Both the position numbers and the translations under genes were made by a program. DNA of 64,000 nt. Origin: Coriaria nepalensis. Lineage: Eukaryota > Streptophyta > Magnoliopsida > Cucurbitales > Coriariaceae. The notes under the pieces were generated by a model. It worked only from the letters and a program-made list of their open reading frames with translations, searched no databases and had not been told where the DNA came from. The stretch is taken from positions 54,630,569 through 54,694,568 of the forward strand of contig CP114481.1 in the NCBI GenBank assembly GCA_027186245.1. The letters run 5' to 3'. Of this stretch, positions 39,167 through 49,449 are shown piece after piece (position 1 is the stretch's first letter; each line of letters starts with the position of its first letter).

Positions 39167-42100
39167 ATGGCTGCGAAGAAGGTAGAGGCACTCGAGGAGA
39201 AATTGGAGAGCGAAGTGATGGCGATCAAAACATCAATCGAAGAACGCTTCGCAACAGTACAACAGCAGTTTGCGCAGCAGAATTCGTCGTTGGAAGCCAT
39301 ATTGGGAAAACTGACGGAGCTGCAGTTTAGGTCACCATCGAACCCTGACCAACTTGTGGGTGGTCATGGTCGGTCAGCAGGGGACACCGCCGGAGAAGGC
39401 AGCCAAGGCAGCCGCAGTGGCGGTGAGCGGGCTGCAAGGGGGAAACGAGCGGTGGACGGCGCAGTAGAGGGTGCGGGCGTCGACGGCCAACTTAGGGAAG
39501 AGTTCGGCGGCGAATTGGGGGAAGGTTCCGGAACGGCAGCACAGCCGTGGGGGACAGCGGGAAGGTTTCAATTCGGACATGGGGAAAAAGGTGCGGAACA
39601 AGGGCCAGCAGGCGATTATGTGGCAGGAACTGCCGCGAGTGGTGAGGTAAGGGCGCCGTGGGCTGATTTTAGGGTTCCGGCGGAACCCCCATGGGCGGGC
39701 CAAGGGCAGTACGCGGGCACACCAGGCAGAATGGGTGTGGATCCACAGATTCGCAAATTGAAGATGCCTATCTTCGAAGGCGAGGATGTGGCGGCATGGG
39801 TTTATAGGGTGGAAAGGTACTTTGAGGTTAATGGATTATCGGAAGGGGAAAAACTGCAGGCAGCCGGTCTATGTTTGGAGGGGCCGGCGTTGTCATGGTT
39901 TCAATGGTGTGGGCACCGCCGACCCATGGGGTCATGGACGGATTTTAAAGAAAGGGTGATGGTAAGGTTTCGGACTTCTCACGATGGCGACTTATATGAA
40001 CAGTTCTTGGCACTCCGCCAAGAGGGGACAGTGTGGGAATACCGAGAGAAGTTCGAGTTGCTTTCCGGGCCATTAATGAGCGTCCCTCCGGAAATCTTAG
40101 AGGGAAATTTTTTAAAAGGGTTGAAACCGGAAATTCGGACAGCATTGAGGTTATTACGGCCCAAGGGACTAGAGGAGTATATGGACTTGGCTGTACAAGT
40201 GGAGGAGAAGAAAAATGCAAAAAAACAGCAAAGGAGCAGCCATGGCAGTTTTGTTCACAAAGGTTATTCCGGGACTCATAGCCCTCGGACGCAAATTGTC
40301 ACCGTCGGTAGGGAAGCTCCGGGAGAGAGGAGAGCCGGGTACCGTCCGGAAGGGAATTTCAAAAGACTAACGGAGACAGAGATTGCGAACAAACGAGCAA
40401 AAGGGTTGTGTTTTCGTTGTGACGAGAAATTTTCGCCGGGGCATCGTTGTAAGGAGAGGAGACTCCAAGTGCTAATGGTTGATGATGAGGAGGAAGAGAT
40501 GGTAGAAACGGATGATGAGGGAGAGGAGAATCCGATGCATCACCACTTAGATTTAGCCGAAGTGTCGCTTAATTCGGTGGTCGGATTTACACCCTACCAC
40601 ACCATGAAGTTGAAAGGGGAAATTCAAGGGCAGAGTGTAGCGGTTCTTATCGACAGTGGGGCTACCCACAATTTCATCTCTAACCGCGTGATTACGGAAC
40701 TGGGACTAGAATTGGCGAATACAGGCAGCCACGGGGTAACCTTGGGAACGGGTACTACGGTACGAAGTGCGGGTTCCTGCAAAAACCTGCGGTTGACGAT
40801 GCAAGGGTTGGAGGTAATTGACGACTTCTTGCCTTTGGATTTGGGCAGTTCAGATGTGATCTTGGGAATGAAATGGTTGAGCTCGATGGGTGAAATGACA
40901 GTGAACTGGAAATTGTTGAGGATGCGGTTTCGTAGTAAAGGGCAAACCGTGAGACTAGAAGGAGATCCGAGTTTGTGTAAGACTCTAGTGGGCTTGAAAA
41001 CTATACTGCAAACTATCGAGCGCGAAGGACAAGGGTTCCTGATCGAAGTAAATCCGCAAATGGGTAAGGATACGAAGGGGTGCCGCGCGGTGGAAGAGGC
41101 GGTGCGGGTAGTAGTGGACCGCTTTAGCGATGTATTCTGTATGCCCGTAGGGCTGCCCCCACAAAGAGATCACGAGCATGCTATAGTATTGAAAGAGGGG
41201 ATGTCGCCAATTAGCGTGCGACCTTACCGATATCCGCAGGCACAGAAAGATGAGATTGAGAGACTAGTGCAAGAAATGTTAGAAGCCGGCATTATACAGC
41301 CTAGTATGAGTCCTTTCTCTAGTCCAATTTTGTTGGTCAAGAAGAAAGACGGAAGTTGGCGGTTTTGTGTGGATTATCGGGCTTTGAACAAAGGGACCGT
41401 ACCAGATAAATTTCCTATTCCGGTCATCGACGAACTATTGGATGAGTTACACGGAGCTTGCGTGTTCACCAAATTAGATTTGAAGTCAGGATATCACCAA
41501 ATTAGAATGCGGAGAGAGGATGCGGCTAAGACAGCTTTTCGGACCCATGCGGGGCATTATGAGTTCCTAGTGATGCCTTTTGGGCTCACCAACGCCCCGG
41601 CAACATTTCAGTCACTCATGAACAAGGTGTTTCAGCCGTACTTGAGGAAGTTCGTGCTCGTCTTCTTTGACGACATCTTGATCTATAGCCGCTCGACTGA
41701 GGAGCATTTGGACCACTTGAAGGTCGTTTTAACGGAATTACAAGGTCATCAATTGTATGTGAATGAGAAGAAGTGCACCTTCGGGCAGCCTAGTGTGGAA
41801 TATTTGGGCCACATTGTTTCGGTTGAGGGGGTTTCGGCCGATCGGGCAAAGGTGGCGGCAATGCTGGATTGGCCAGTACCGAAGACATTGAAGGAATTGC
41901 GGGGCTTCTTGGGGTTAACCGGTTATTACCGCAAATTCGTCAAGGGTTATGGTACAATTGCGGGGCCTTTAACGGATCTACTCAAGAAAGATAACTTCCG
42001 TTGGGGCGAATTGGCGGCAAAAGCTTTCGACAAATTAAAGCAAGCAATGGCTAGTGTTCCGGTACTCGCTTTGCCGGACTTCACGGCGACTTTTGTAGTA

Positions 42101-43987
42101 GAAACCGATGCATCGGGCTATGGGTTAGGGGCTGTCCTCATGCAGAATCAGCGACCGATTGCATATTTCAGTCAGGTTTTGACGCCGCGAGCTCGTCTTA
42201 AGTCTGTCTATGAACGCGAGCTCATGGCCATTGTGTTTGCGGTGCAAAAATGGAGGCCGTATTTGTTGGGTCGGCGGTTTATCGTCCGCACGGATCAGCG
42301 GAGCTTGAAATATCTGTTGGAACAACGTATGGTGGCGAAAGATCATCAACGTTGGCTGTCCAAACTGTTGGGCTACGATTTTGAAATACAGTACCGGCCG
42401 GGGTTGGAAAATCGAGCTGCGGATGCGCTGTCCAGGCGCGTAGATGGGCCCCAGTTAGCGGCAATATCGCTCCCGCAGCTATTTGATATAGAGGGGCTCG
42501 AGTCGGAGGCGGCGGCAGACTCGAAGTTGAGAAAAATCAGAAAGGCTATTGAGGAGGGCAATGAAGGGTACCCCGAGTACTCGGTAGTGGGGGGTCGGTT
42601 ACTTTATCAAGGGCGTATAGTGATTCCGAAATCGTCGGTGCATATACCACGGTTGTTACAGGAGTTCCATGGTAGCGCAATTGGAGGCCATTCAGGAGTG
42701 TTGAAAACTTACAAACGCTTGGCGGCCGAATTGTATTGGGTGGGGATGAAGACTGATGTGGAGCGATTCGTGGCAAGTTGCGATGTTTGCCAACGACACA
42801 AGTATGCGGCCATGTCACCGGCGGGGCTGCTCCAACCCTTACCGTTGCCGGAAAAAGTTTGGGCTGAGGTGAGTATGGATTTTATCGAGGGGTTACCGCG
42901 ATCGGAAGGGTATAGGGTCATTTTGGTGGTGGTTGACCGTCTGAGCAAGTATGCCCATTTTGTGCCTCTTCGGCACCCTTACACAGCTGTGACCGTAGCC
43001 TCAGTGTTCATGAGGGAAGTTGTCCGTTTACACGGAGTGCCGGAAGCTATTGTCTCGGACCGCGACAAGATTTTTTTGAGCCAATTTTGGAAGGAATTAT
43101 TTCGATTACAAGGGACGGCGTTGAAAAGGAGTTCTGCTTACCACCCGCAAACGGATGGCCAAACGGAAGTGGTTAACCGCTGCCTGGAAACGTACTTGCG
43201 GTGTTTTGTGTCGGACACCCCTCGACGTTGGGTGCAATGGTTGTCTTGGGCCGAGTATTGGTACAACACGTCATTTCACACAGCTTCGCAGACCACCCCT
43301 TTTCGCATTCTCTACGGCCGCGACCCGCCCCCGCTGGTCCGTTATGGTCATCGCACCACCCCGGTCTCACAGGTGGAATAATACTTAGAGGCGCGGGATG
43401 ACACGTTAGAGGAACTGAAAGGGCACTTAGCAAAGGCTCAACAAAGGATGAAACGGGAAGCCGATAGGCATCGGCGGGAGGTGCACTTCGAGATAGGCGA
43501 TTGGGTTTTCTTGAAGCTTCGGCCATATAGACAGAAATCCCTAGCTAGGAGGAGGAATGAGAAATTATCAGCTCGTTATTTTGGCCCGTACAAAGTGGTT
43601 GCGCGGATTGGGACAGTCGCTTACCGACTTGATCTACCGGCTATGGCGGCGATTCACCCGGTATTTCACGTATCTCAACTCCGAAAAGCCATTGGTTCTC
43701 ATGGGGCTTCTCCGACAATACCACCTAACTTGACGGCCGATTTGGAAGTGTTGTTGGAACCGATTGAGCTATGTGGCGTTCGACAAGGGACGTCGGGGAG
43801 GAAGGATACATGGGAAGTCTTGATTAAGTGGAGGAATCTGCCGGTCCACGATGCAACATGGGAATCATACGAGTTCATCGCACAACAATTTCCGGATTTC
43901 CACCTTGAGGACAAGGTGTCTCGTTGGGAGGGGAGTAATGTTAGACCATCAATTATTCATACTTATGTTAGGAGAAATAAAGCCTAG
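39167..43987 (+). CDS. Gag-Pol polyprotein of the chromovirus, interrupted by one in-frame stop
   Basis: One frame runs from the ATG at 39167 to the TAA at 43379-43381 (1404 aa) and continues in the same frame without further stops to 43987, inside the right LTR. Order: gag ([19 protein letters not shown], about residue 203), a CCHC-type knuckle ([14 protein letters not shown], about 415), an aspartic protease ([11 protein letters not shown], about 495), reverse transcriptase with [10 protein letters not shown] (about 830), RNase H ([14 protein letters not shown]), integrase with an HHCC finger (HSG...CDVCQRH) and a D,D,E core ([27 protein letters not shown]), and a chromodomain ([18 protein letters not shown], about 1550). 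The stop falls between the integrase core and its C-terminal/chromodomain part. The element therefore seems nearly intact but would make a shortened integrase unless the stop is read through. Confidence 0.93.
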
Positions 43988-44256
43988 CATAACATAGTTA
44001 TTATTAGTATTAGTCTTACTACTAGTATTATTATAAGGATTATTGTTATGAGGGGTATTTTGGTAATTGTTTGTAGTAGGATAATAAGCAGTTGAAGGGT
44101 TAGGGTTTAGGTATTCAGAAAGTTTGGGGAGTAAGGACTCTTAGGGAGAGACGGCCTACCTCTCGAATAGTAGGTCATCCTATGTTAGTTTGATTATTCG
44201 ATTATCGAAGAATAAAGTTTTGCCCTAGTCGTAATTATCTAGACCGGGTCCTATCA
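43939..44256 (+). repeat. 3' LTR (318 bp)
   Basis: Matches the 5' LTR. It is preceded by a purine tract and followed by the TATAC duplication. Confidence 0.93.
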
Positions 44257-45236
44257 TATACCTCTTTATTAGTGTAAATATTTTTCACAAGTCAGAACTA
44301 AATACTAGAACAAGTATGAAAGAATAGTCACATTAATTGAAAATAAAATAGAATGGTGTCTGTGGATGTATAATTTATTGAGAATACATTCAATATTTGA
44401 AATGAAAGTCTTGAAAACTTAGTGTTATTATGTCTACATATATCACGGCATCAGGGTCTGGAAGAATGGTAAGAGTGCAACTAAGCTGAGGAAGGTCAGC
44501 TTCAGACCAAACTAAATAATTAACTGGTATGGGGGTCTGTGGAACTGAGGGTCCGAGGAGCTTTCCTCGGCTCCGATACGATGGAAGGCCAAAATATCTA
44601 AAAAAGGAATTTTGTATCCGTATCAAAGGCATAAGAGCTAAACTTTACTCGAAGAGAAAGGTAATCCATTTTTTCATACTACAACTATCTCTCAAATATT
44701 CTTCGAAGTACTTGATCGTAAGAAGGGAGTTGGCTGACATTAACCCCGATCACTTCTTATTTCTTGGTGTTGGAATACTATGGTCATTTAGAAATCCTTT
44801 AGCTAGATGAACTTTCACGTTAACATCTAATATATAAGAAATATGAGTTATATCTTTTCTTATTAGTTATTTTTGAGATAAAACTCCAAAATTTTATATA
44901 ATTGATACGGTGATCAATAGAAACAAAAAAAAAATCAGTTGCATTGGAGTTTTGTGCATATGCAACTTGCTTGGTTCGTCTTGTATGCCCCTACGACTTA
45001 TCTTTTGATTCTAATTGGTAAACAAGGTTAGACATTGTTAATCGCTGATTAAGGCCGACCAAGAAGATATATATAGATATACATATATTATGTTATATAT
45101 ATGTATTTTGTCTGATACTATGATTATTGGATGATTATCCGTGGTTCAAGATAATAGTTTGCTCACTCAAAAGGACCTATAAAAAAGTATATACTCAACT
45201 AATACATAATTGTGTCAACAACTCTTTTCCATACGC
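44257..45236. other. Non-coding stretch between the retrotransposon and the intact cysteine-rich gene
   Basis: The first 640 bp have no recognisable gene; two overlapping open frames at 44390-44810 on opposite strands match nothing I know. From about 44900 the sequence parallels the upstream region of the decayed unit A, so it is the duplicated promoter. It includes an (AT)-rich run at 45068-45105. Confidence 0.5.
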
Positions 45237-45243
45237 TATAAAG
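45237..45243 (+). promoter_or_regulatory. TATA box of the cysteine-rich gene
   Basis: TATAAAG lies 54 bp upstream of the ATG at 45291. A start of transcription about 30 bp downstream would leave that ATG, rather than the one at 45255, as the first efficient start. Confidence 0.5.
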
Positions 45244-45290
45244 CCCGGTCACACATGTTAAGAAACGCACATCAACTAAACTTACATGAC

Positions 45291-45737
45291 ATGGATTCGA
45301 GTGTAAATTTCGTCAAGCGCCGGAACATATTACTGTTTTCGATAGTTATGGTAGAGCTACAAGTGTCAACAACGTTATGTGCAACGCTTGTGCAACAAGC
45401 TGCCGAACACAGCGGCTACGGAAGCAGCTTCCAGCCGGTTTCACCACCTACCCCGGCCTCTCCTTCTCTCTACGATTTCGAAAATACCCTCCTGCATGAT
45501 CTGATGCATGCGTCCGTTAACGTAGTTCACGATGCAGGGGATAATTTCTTCCGCAAACCACGTTTGTTTAAGATCGACTTTCGTTGCTATGCTGACTGCG
45601 CACACATGGCCATCTCACTGTGTCTCAAACCTGGAGAGTTGATGTTTTCAAAAATGTATGCCAAAGTAGATTTTCACTGTTATGATCATCTTCTCACGAA
45701 AGGTTGCATACCAGAATGCGCCGGTCTCCCGCCTTGA
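45291..45737 (+). CDS. Small cysteine-rich secreted-type protein (thionin-like)
   Basis: Single exon, 148 aa from the ATG at 45291; in-frame ATGs at 45255 and 45210 would lengthen it. The N-terminus has a signal-like segment (RRNILLFSIVMVELQVSTTL). A Pro/Ser-rich spacer follows (SFQPVSPPTPASPSLYDFE), then a Cys-bearing C-terminal domain: FRCYADCAH, ISLCLKPGE, FHCYDH, KGCIPECAG. That gives six cysteines after the signal, an even number suited to disulfides. The spacing recalls plant thionin-like or other small secreted defence/reproduction peptides, but I cannot name the family with certainty. It is the intact member of a three-copy local cluster. Secretion is predicted from the leader only. 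Confidence 0.65.
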   Translation: MDSSVNFVKRRNILLFSIVMVELQVSTTLCATLVQQAAEHSGYGSSFQPVSPPTPASPSLYDFENTLLHDLMHASVNVVHDAGDNFFRKPRLFKIDFRCYADCAHMAISLCLKPGELMFSKMYAKVDFHCYDHLLTKGCIPECAGLPP

Positions 45738-46794
45738 TTATACCTTTGCCGCCTGCCTGCCCGCAACCCTTTTTCATGATGATAGGTCTTCGTGGTGGTA
45801 ATTGAAATTCTTACAATGTAATGAGTCCACATAATTTGATTCTTCTTTTTCCGCTATGTACCCATATATGACTCTAAATCGAGACCTATTAAATCTTAGA
45901 TGAGCGTACTATAACTGAGTTATAATCTCAATGTAATAAACGTTAAATTGACATATCGAAGAATGGTCATATTAATAGAACTACGTACACATCAAAACCG
46001 CCTTGCTCTCGGAATTAATGCAATTTTCTCTTACACCCGAGTCAATTGGCCAATCATACAACTTAAGTAGTAAGTAATGACAAAGTTCAACTAATCAAGA
46101 ATATTATAGATATTGAAAAAACTCATTATGATAATCAGGAGGCATGATAAATTAGACGAGGCTATGTATCAGTACTTTCTCCTTAAGGACAATATATAGA
46201 CAAGTATGAATTAGATCTATAATACTTGGGAAAGATGGCAACGGTGTTGTCATGAGGAGATCATATCTTGTGCATGTAATACCAATCGACGCTCTAGTTT
46301 TGGTTTTTGTGCAACGCGGACATGATCATGACGATGATCTTCATCCGCAGCAGCAGCAGCAGCATCGGCGTGAACTCAAACTCAATTCGGTATTCGTAAA
46401 ATTTTCAATCCTCACTGCTATGCTTCCTGGATAGACCTAGCTTTCACCACATGTCTCAAGCATCATAAACATGGTCTCAAACTAGATACTCAGTGCTATC
46501 ATTTGTATGTTGACAATATTTGCATACTAAGATATATCATACGCCGTTGATTTTGATCAGGATCCTCTTGTCTCTCCTTTTTCTTGGATACTTATATAAA
46601 CTAAAGTATGTATTATTATTATACACACGAGTAACCCTAATGGGCTAATAATTAAGATATTTGGATTCGATCTGCACCGTACGGACCGATCCAGACCAAT
46701 ACAGGACTGAATTCAAATCCATAATTATAATAGCAATACATTTCATTATTCATAACACAAGAAGATGCAAATCCCCCATTTTTATTCTTCTCGA
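45738..46794. other. Intergenic apart from the relic
   Basis: 3' flank of the cysteine-rich gene, the unit C relic and the 3' UTR of the first P450. There is a CAG microsatellite at about 46348-46364. Nothing else was supported. Confidence 0.5.
46250..46550 (+). pseudogene. Third, strongly diverged cysteine-rich relic (unit C)
   Basis: In one frame at about 46398-46546 the translation gives CYASWIDLAFTTCLK, then TQCYHLYVDNIC, echoing the CYADC...SLCLK...HCYDH...GC pattern of the intact gene. Upstream the matching frame is closed by a stop, and another frame (46252-46434) carries a CAG-repeat-encoded poly-Gln run. It has no usable signal peptide in frame. It is most likely a decayed paralogue. 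Confidence 0.45.
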
Positions 46795-48411
46795 CTAAGA
46801 TTGCCTGTCCGATATGCGGAACAGGAGTTGATCCTTCATAGCAAGTGAGATCTCAATTTTTCCCGACATGTCGACTTCATCATCGATAGTACTCCACTTG
46901 AAAAGCGACACCAAATTAGCAACGAAATACTGCAAATGGAGCAATCCCACTTCAAGCCCTGGGCAAATCCTCCTCCCTGCCCCAAACGGAATCAGCTTAA
47001 TCCCTCCTTCCCCACCACCTCCCCTTATATCAAATCCTTGATCTCCATTTTCGTTATCTAAGAACCTCTCCGGCTTAAATTCCATGGCGTCTTCCCATAT
47101 ATTTTCGTCAGACCCTAAATTGTATATCATGAAAGTGACAACACTATTCTTCGGTATCACGTAACCACCAAGATTTACCTCCTCTGCCACTGAATGAGGG
47201 AGTAGAAAATCACCCTGAGGGTGTTTTCTTAAGCTCTCCATAATCACCGCCTTCAAGTACGGCATCGTTTTGACATCGTCTTCTCTGACTAGAAATTCCT
47301 GTTCCGATTCTGAGTGGTGGCGCTGCTGTTGCAAGACTCCGTTGATTTCCGAGTATAGCTTCTCTTGAATTTCTGGATGTTTTGCTAAATCATTCATGAT
47401 CCACTGAGCAGCTACTACTGTAGTGTAGACGATTCCGGTTATGAACTCGGAACAGAGACTTACGATTTCGCCTTCTTCAAGCTTTCGATTCTGTTCCGGA
47501 AGATTCAAATCTGCTAAGGTGTCGAGGTAAGTGATCGGGTCAGATTCTTCATGAGTTTTCTTCTCCTTCTCTTTTTGCTTGATTCGAGCTCTTATTAGAG
47601 GAATCAACGCGTCTTCTTTCTCTTTCCGAAGCTGGAAGGCCTGTTTCCAGAGATCTGGGAATACGATCTGCGATAGTTTTGAAGGAAAGAGGTCGAGCTT
47701 GCCTTGCCTCGCGAAATGGAGAAGAAGGCGATTGAAGAGATCAGCGAATTGGGCCATCATCCTGTCGTCTTCAAGCTTAAGTCCAAAACACATAAAGATT
47801 GACAAGCCCATCAAGCTCTGTCGAAAAGGCTCTATGAAGTGAACATGGCCTCCAGATTGTGATTGGGCTTTCAGGTCCTTGATAAGGCACTCTAAGGCCC
47901 ATTTTCGAGCACCTGAGTAAGACTTCAGACGTGAGGAAGTAAGGATTCCAGAGACAAGATTACGGCGGAGGAGGGTCCAATCGGGTCCGTAAGAGGAAGA
48001 GAATATAGTCGTCTGATTGGGATACAGTACTTTGCTTGTGCTGCGCGGTGGCGGACGATTAGCAAAAGTGATCCCGTTCGGGCCGAGCAGAGCTTGTTGT
48101 ATGAGGGATGGCGTGGAAATGAAGATAACTGGGCGGGAACCCATGTGGAGAGTCATGATCGGTCCATATTTACGATGGAGTTTTTGGATTAATACATCTA
48201 GTTTAGTGGAGGAAGATTTTCGGAGAAACATGAGATTTCCGACTAAAGGTAGAGCAAATGGGCCGGGAGGAAGCTTCTTCTTGGAAGTGATGCTTTGCTT
48301 GAGTTTGAACAAGAAGTTGAAGATCGTAATGGTGGATATGGATAAGATTAGGACGAGAAACCAAGTACTAGCGCTGTTAGTACTACTATCACTCATGGTC
48401 ATGGTTCCCAT
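46795..48411 (-). CDS. CYP89A-like cytochrome P450 with abnormal I-helix
   Basis: Intronless, 538 aa. It has an N-terminal membrane anchor (TWFLVLILSISTITIFNFLF), a proline hinge KKLPPGP, the K-helix ESLRKHP (ExxR), a PERF segment (FKPERFLD) and the heme loop [10 protein letters not shown] with the Cys ligand. It is therefore an ER-anchored class II P450 by architecture, closest to CYP89A among families I know. The I-helix, which in the two neighbours reads [12 protein letters not shown], here reads GIVYTTVVAAQW. The acidic residue of the oxygen-activation motif is Tyr and the conserved Ala-Gly is Gly-Ile. The protein is also about 30 residues longer, with an insertion of Gln/His/Ser/Glu residues before the K-helix and a Gly-rich one before the heme loop. 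It may be a divergent enzyme with different chemistry or one losing function; the frame is fully open. Confidence 0.9.
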   Translation of the reverse strand: MGTMTMSDSSTNSASTWFLVLILSISTITIFNFLFKLKQSITSKKKLPPGPFALPLVGNLMFLRKSSSTKLDVLIQKLHRKYGPIMTLHMGSRPVIFISTPSLIQQALLGPNGITFANRPPPRSTSKVLYPNQTTIFSSSYGPDWTLLRRNLVSGILTSSRLKSYSGARKWALECLIKDLKAQSQSGGHVHFIEPFRQSLMGLSIFMCFGLKLEDDRMMAQFADLFNRLLLHFARQGKLDLFPSKLSQIVFPDLWKQAFQLRKEKEDALIPLIRARIKQKEKEKKTHEESDPITYLDTLADLNLPEQNRKLEEGEIVSLCSEFITGIVYTTVVAAQWIMNDLAKHPEIQEKLYSEINGVLQQQRHHSESEQEFLVREDDVKTMPYLKAVIMESLRKHPQGDFLLPHSVAEEVNLGGYVIPKNSVVTFMIYNLGSDENIWEDAMEFKPERFLDNENGDQGFDIRGGGGEGGIKLIPFGAGRRICPGLEVGLLHLQYFVANLVSLFKWSTIDDEVDMSGKIEISLAMKDQLLFRISDRQS

Positions 48412-49449
48412 TTACTAGCTATTCAAAGGGTGTTTTTCTATATATGGAGGGTAAGACATATATATATAGAGAGAGAGAGAGAGACAGAGAGAGAGAGAGA
48501 CAGAGAGATTAGCATAGGTGAAGAAACCTCATTATTTTGCCGACTTAATAATAGTTTAAGATTTTGTGTTGTAATCAGTGCTTGTCATGAATGTTAGAGT
48601 AGTAGAGCATTATTTGCTTGACTTTATGTTTGAATATAACAAGTGGGAAATGGGAACCGTACGTTGCCTCATTTTTTTAGTGATTCGAACGTAAGGAAAA
48701 AAAAACAAAATTATCTTTTAAAATTTTATTTATAACTTCAAAAAACTTTATTGTAAGTGGAAACTAAACACATCACCGAATCAAATCAAATGAATTAAAA
48801 TGCATGAATTATGAATAATTGATCTAATTTCTAATTGAGTTCTTGGATAATTGGATTTTCTGCATACCCCCCTACGTTAAAATTTGTGTTTTATATACTT
48901 GTCTTAAACCTTATACTATACGACGCGGAGTTCTCTATAAAGTACATACCTAACTCTTAAACAAAACACAAATCATTTCGGGCCGTTGACAAAAATAAAA
49001 GCCCTTTCGGCCCAATACATAACTGGCCCTGTAATTTGCATTATTAGCCTTTTCAAATGAACTGTTTTTGGTTGCCTACTGACAGCCTTTTAGCAGATAC
49101 ACAGTCCATGCATGCATGTCTTTAGACTCTACCACACCAACTCCCCTTTTGTGCGTGTTAAGCCCACCACATGCATGCATGCATATTTATCCAATCATTT
49201 GGCCCAATTCCAAATTACGTAGATCAGAAGATGAGGACCCAAACTGTCCCAAGAAACACGAAGTCAATCAAACCCGCAAATATGGTTTCATACTAGTTTT
49301 AACTTTAAATCTTGTCAAACGGAAAACATAGGCAAATACCTACATATTTATTTGCAGACAACATAAATTCTAAACTGGACCGTTAACATAAGACTAGACG
49401 GTTGTGATCGAGCCACAACATAAAAATAAACTGATCGAATTTTCGGCTC
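48412..49449. other. Intergenic between P450 1 and P450 2
   Basis: Promoter/leader of the first P450 at the left (a GA-rich run at 48467-48508) and the 3' flank of the second at the right. No gene was seen. Confidence 0.6.

Larger units (their letters stand above)
38822..44256 (+). mobile_element. Complete Ty3/gypsy chromovirus LTR retrotransposon
   Basis: A 5435-bp element. The LTRs start TGTTAGACC and end CCTATCA. It is flanked by a 5-bp target duplication TATAC (38817-38821 and 44257-44261). A primer-binding site matching initiator-Met tRNA (TGGTATCAGAGC) lies 3 bp inside the left LTR, and a polypurine tract (GGGAGGGGAGTAA) directly precedes the right LTR. By eye the two LTRs are identical, which implies a very recent insertion. 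Internal DNA is much richer in GC than the surroundings. A C-terminal chromodomain places it among the chromoviruses; the exact clade was not determined. Confidence 0.95.

Noticed and set aside
39374..43914. Many minus-strand and off-frame open frames inside the retrotransposon
   Set aside because: Shadows of the GC-rich Gag-Pol frame.
44390..44810. Overlapping 80- and 93-codon frames right of the retrotransposon
   Set aside because: Some protein-like wording, but no recognised family, no promoter and no homologous partner near unit A.
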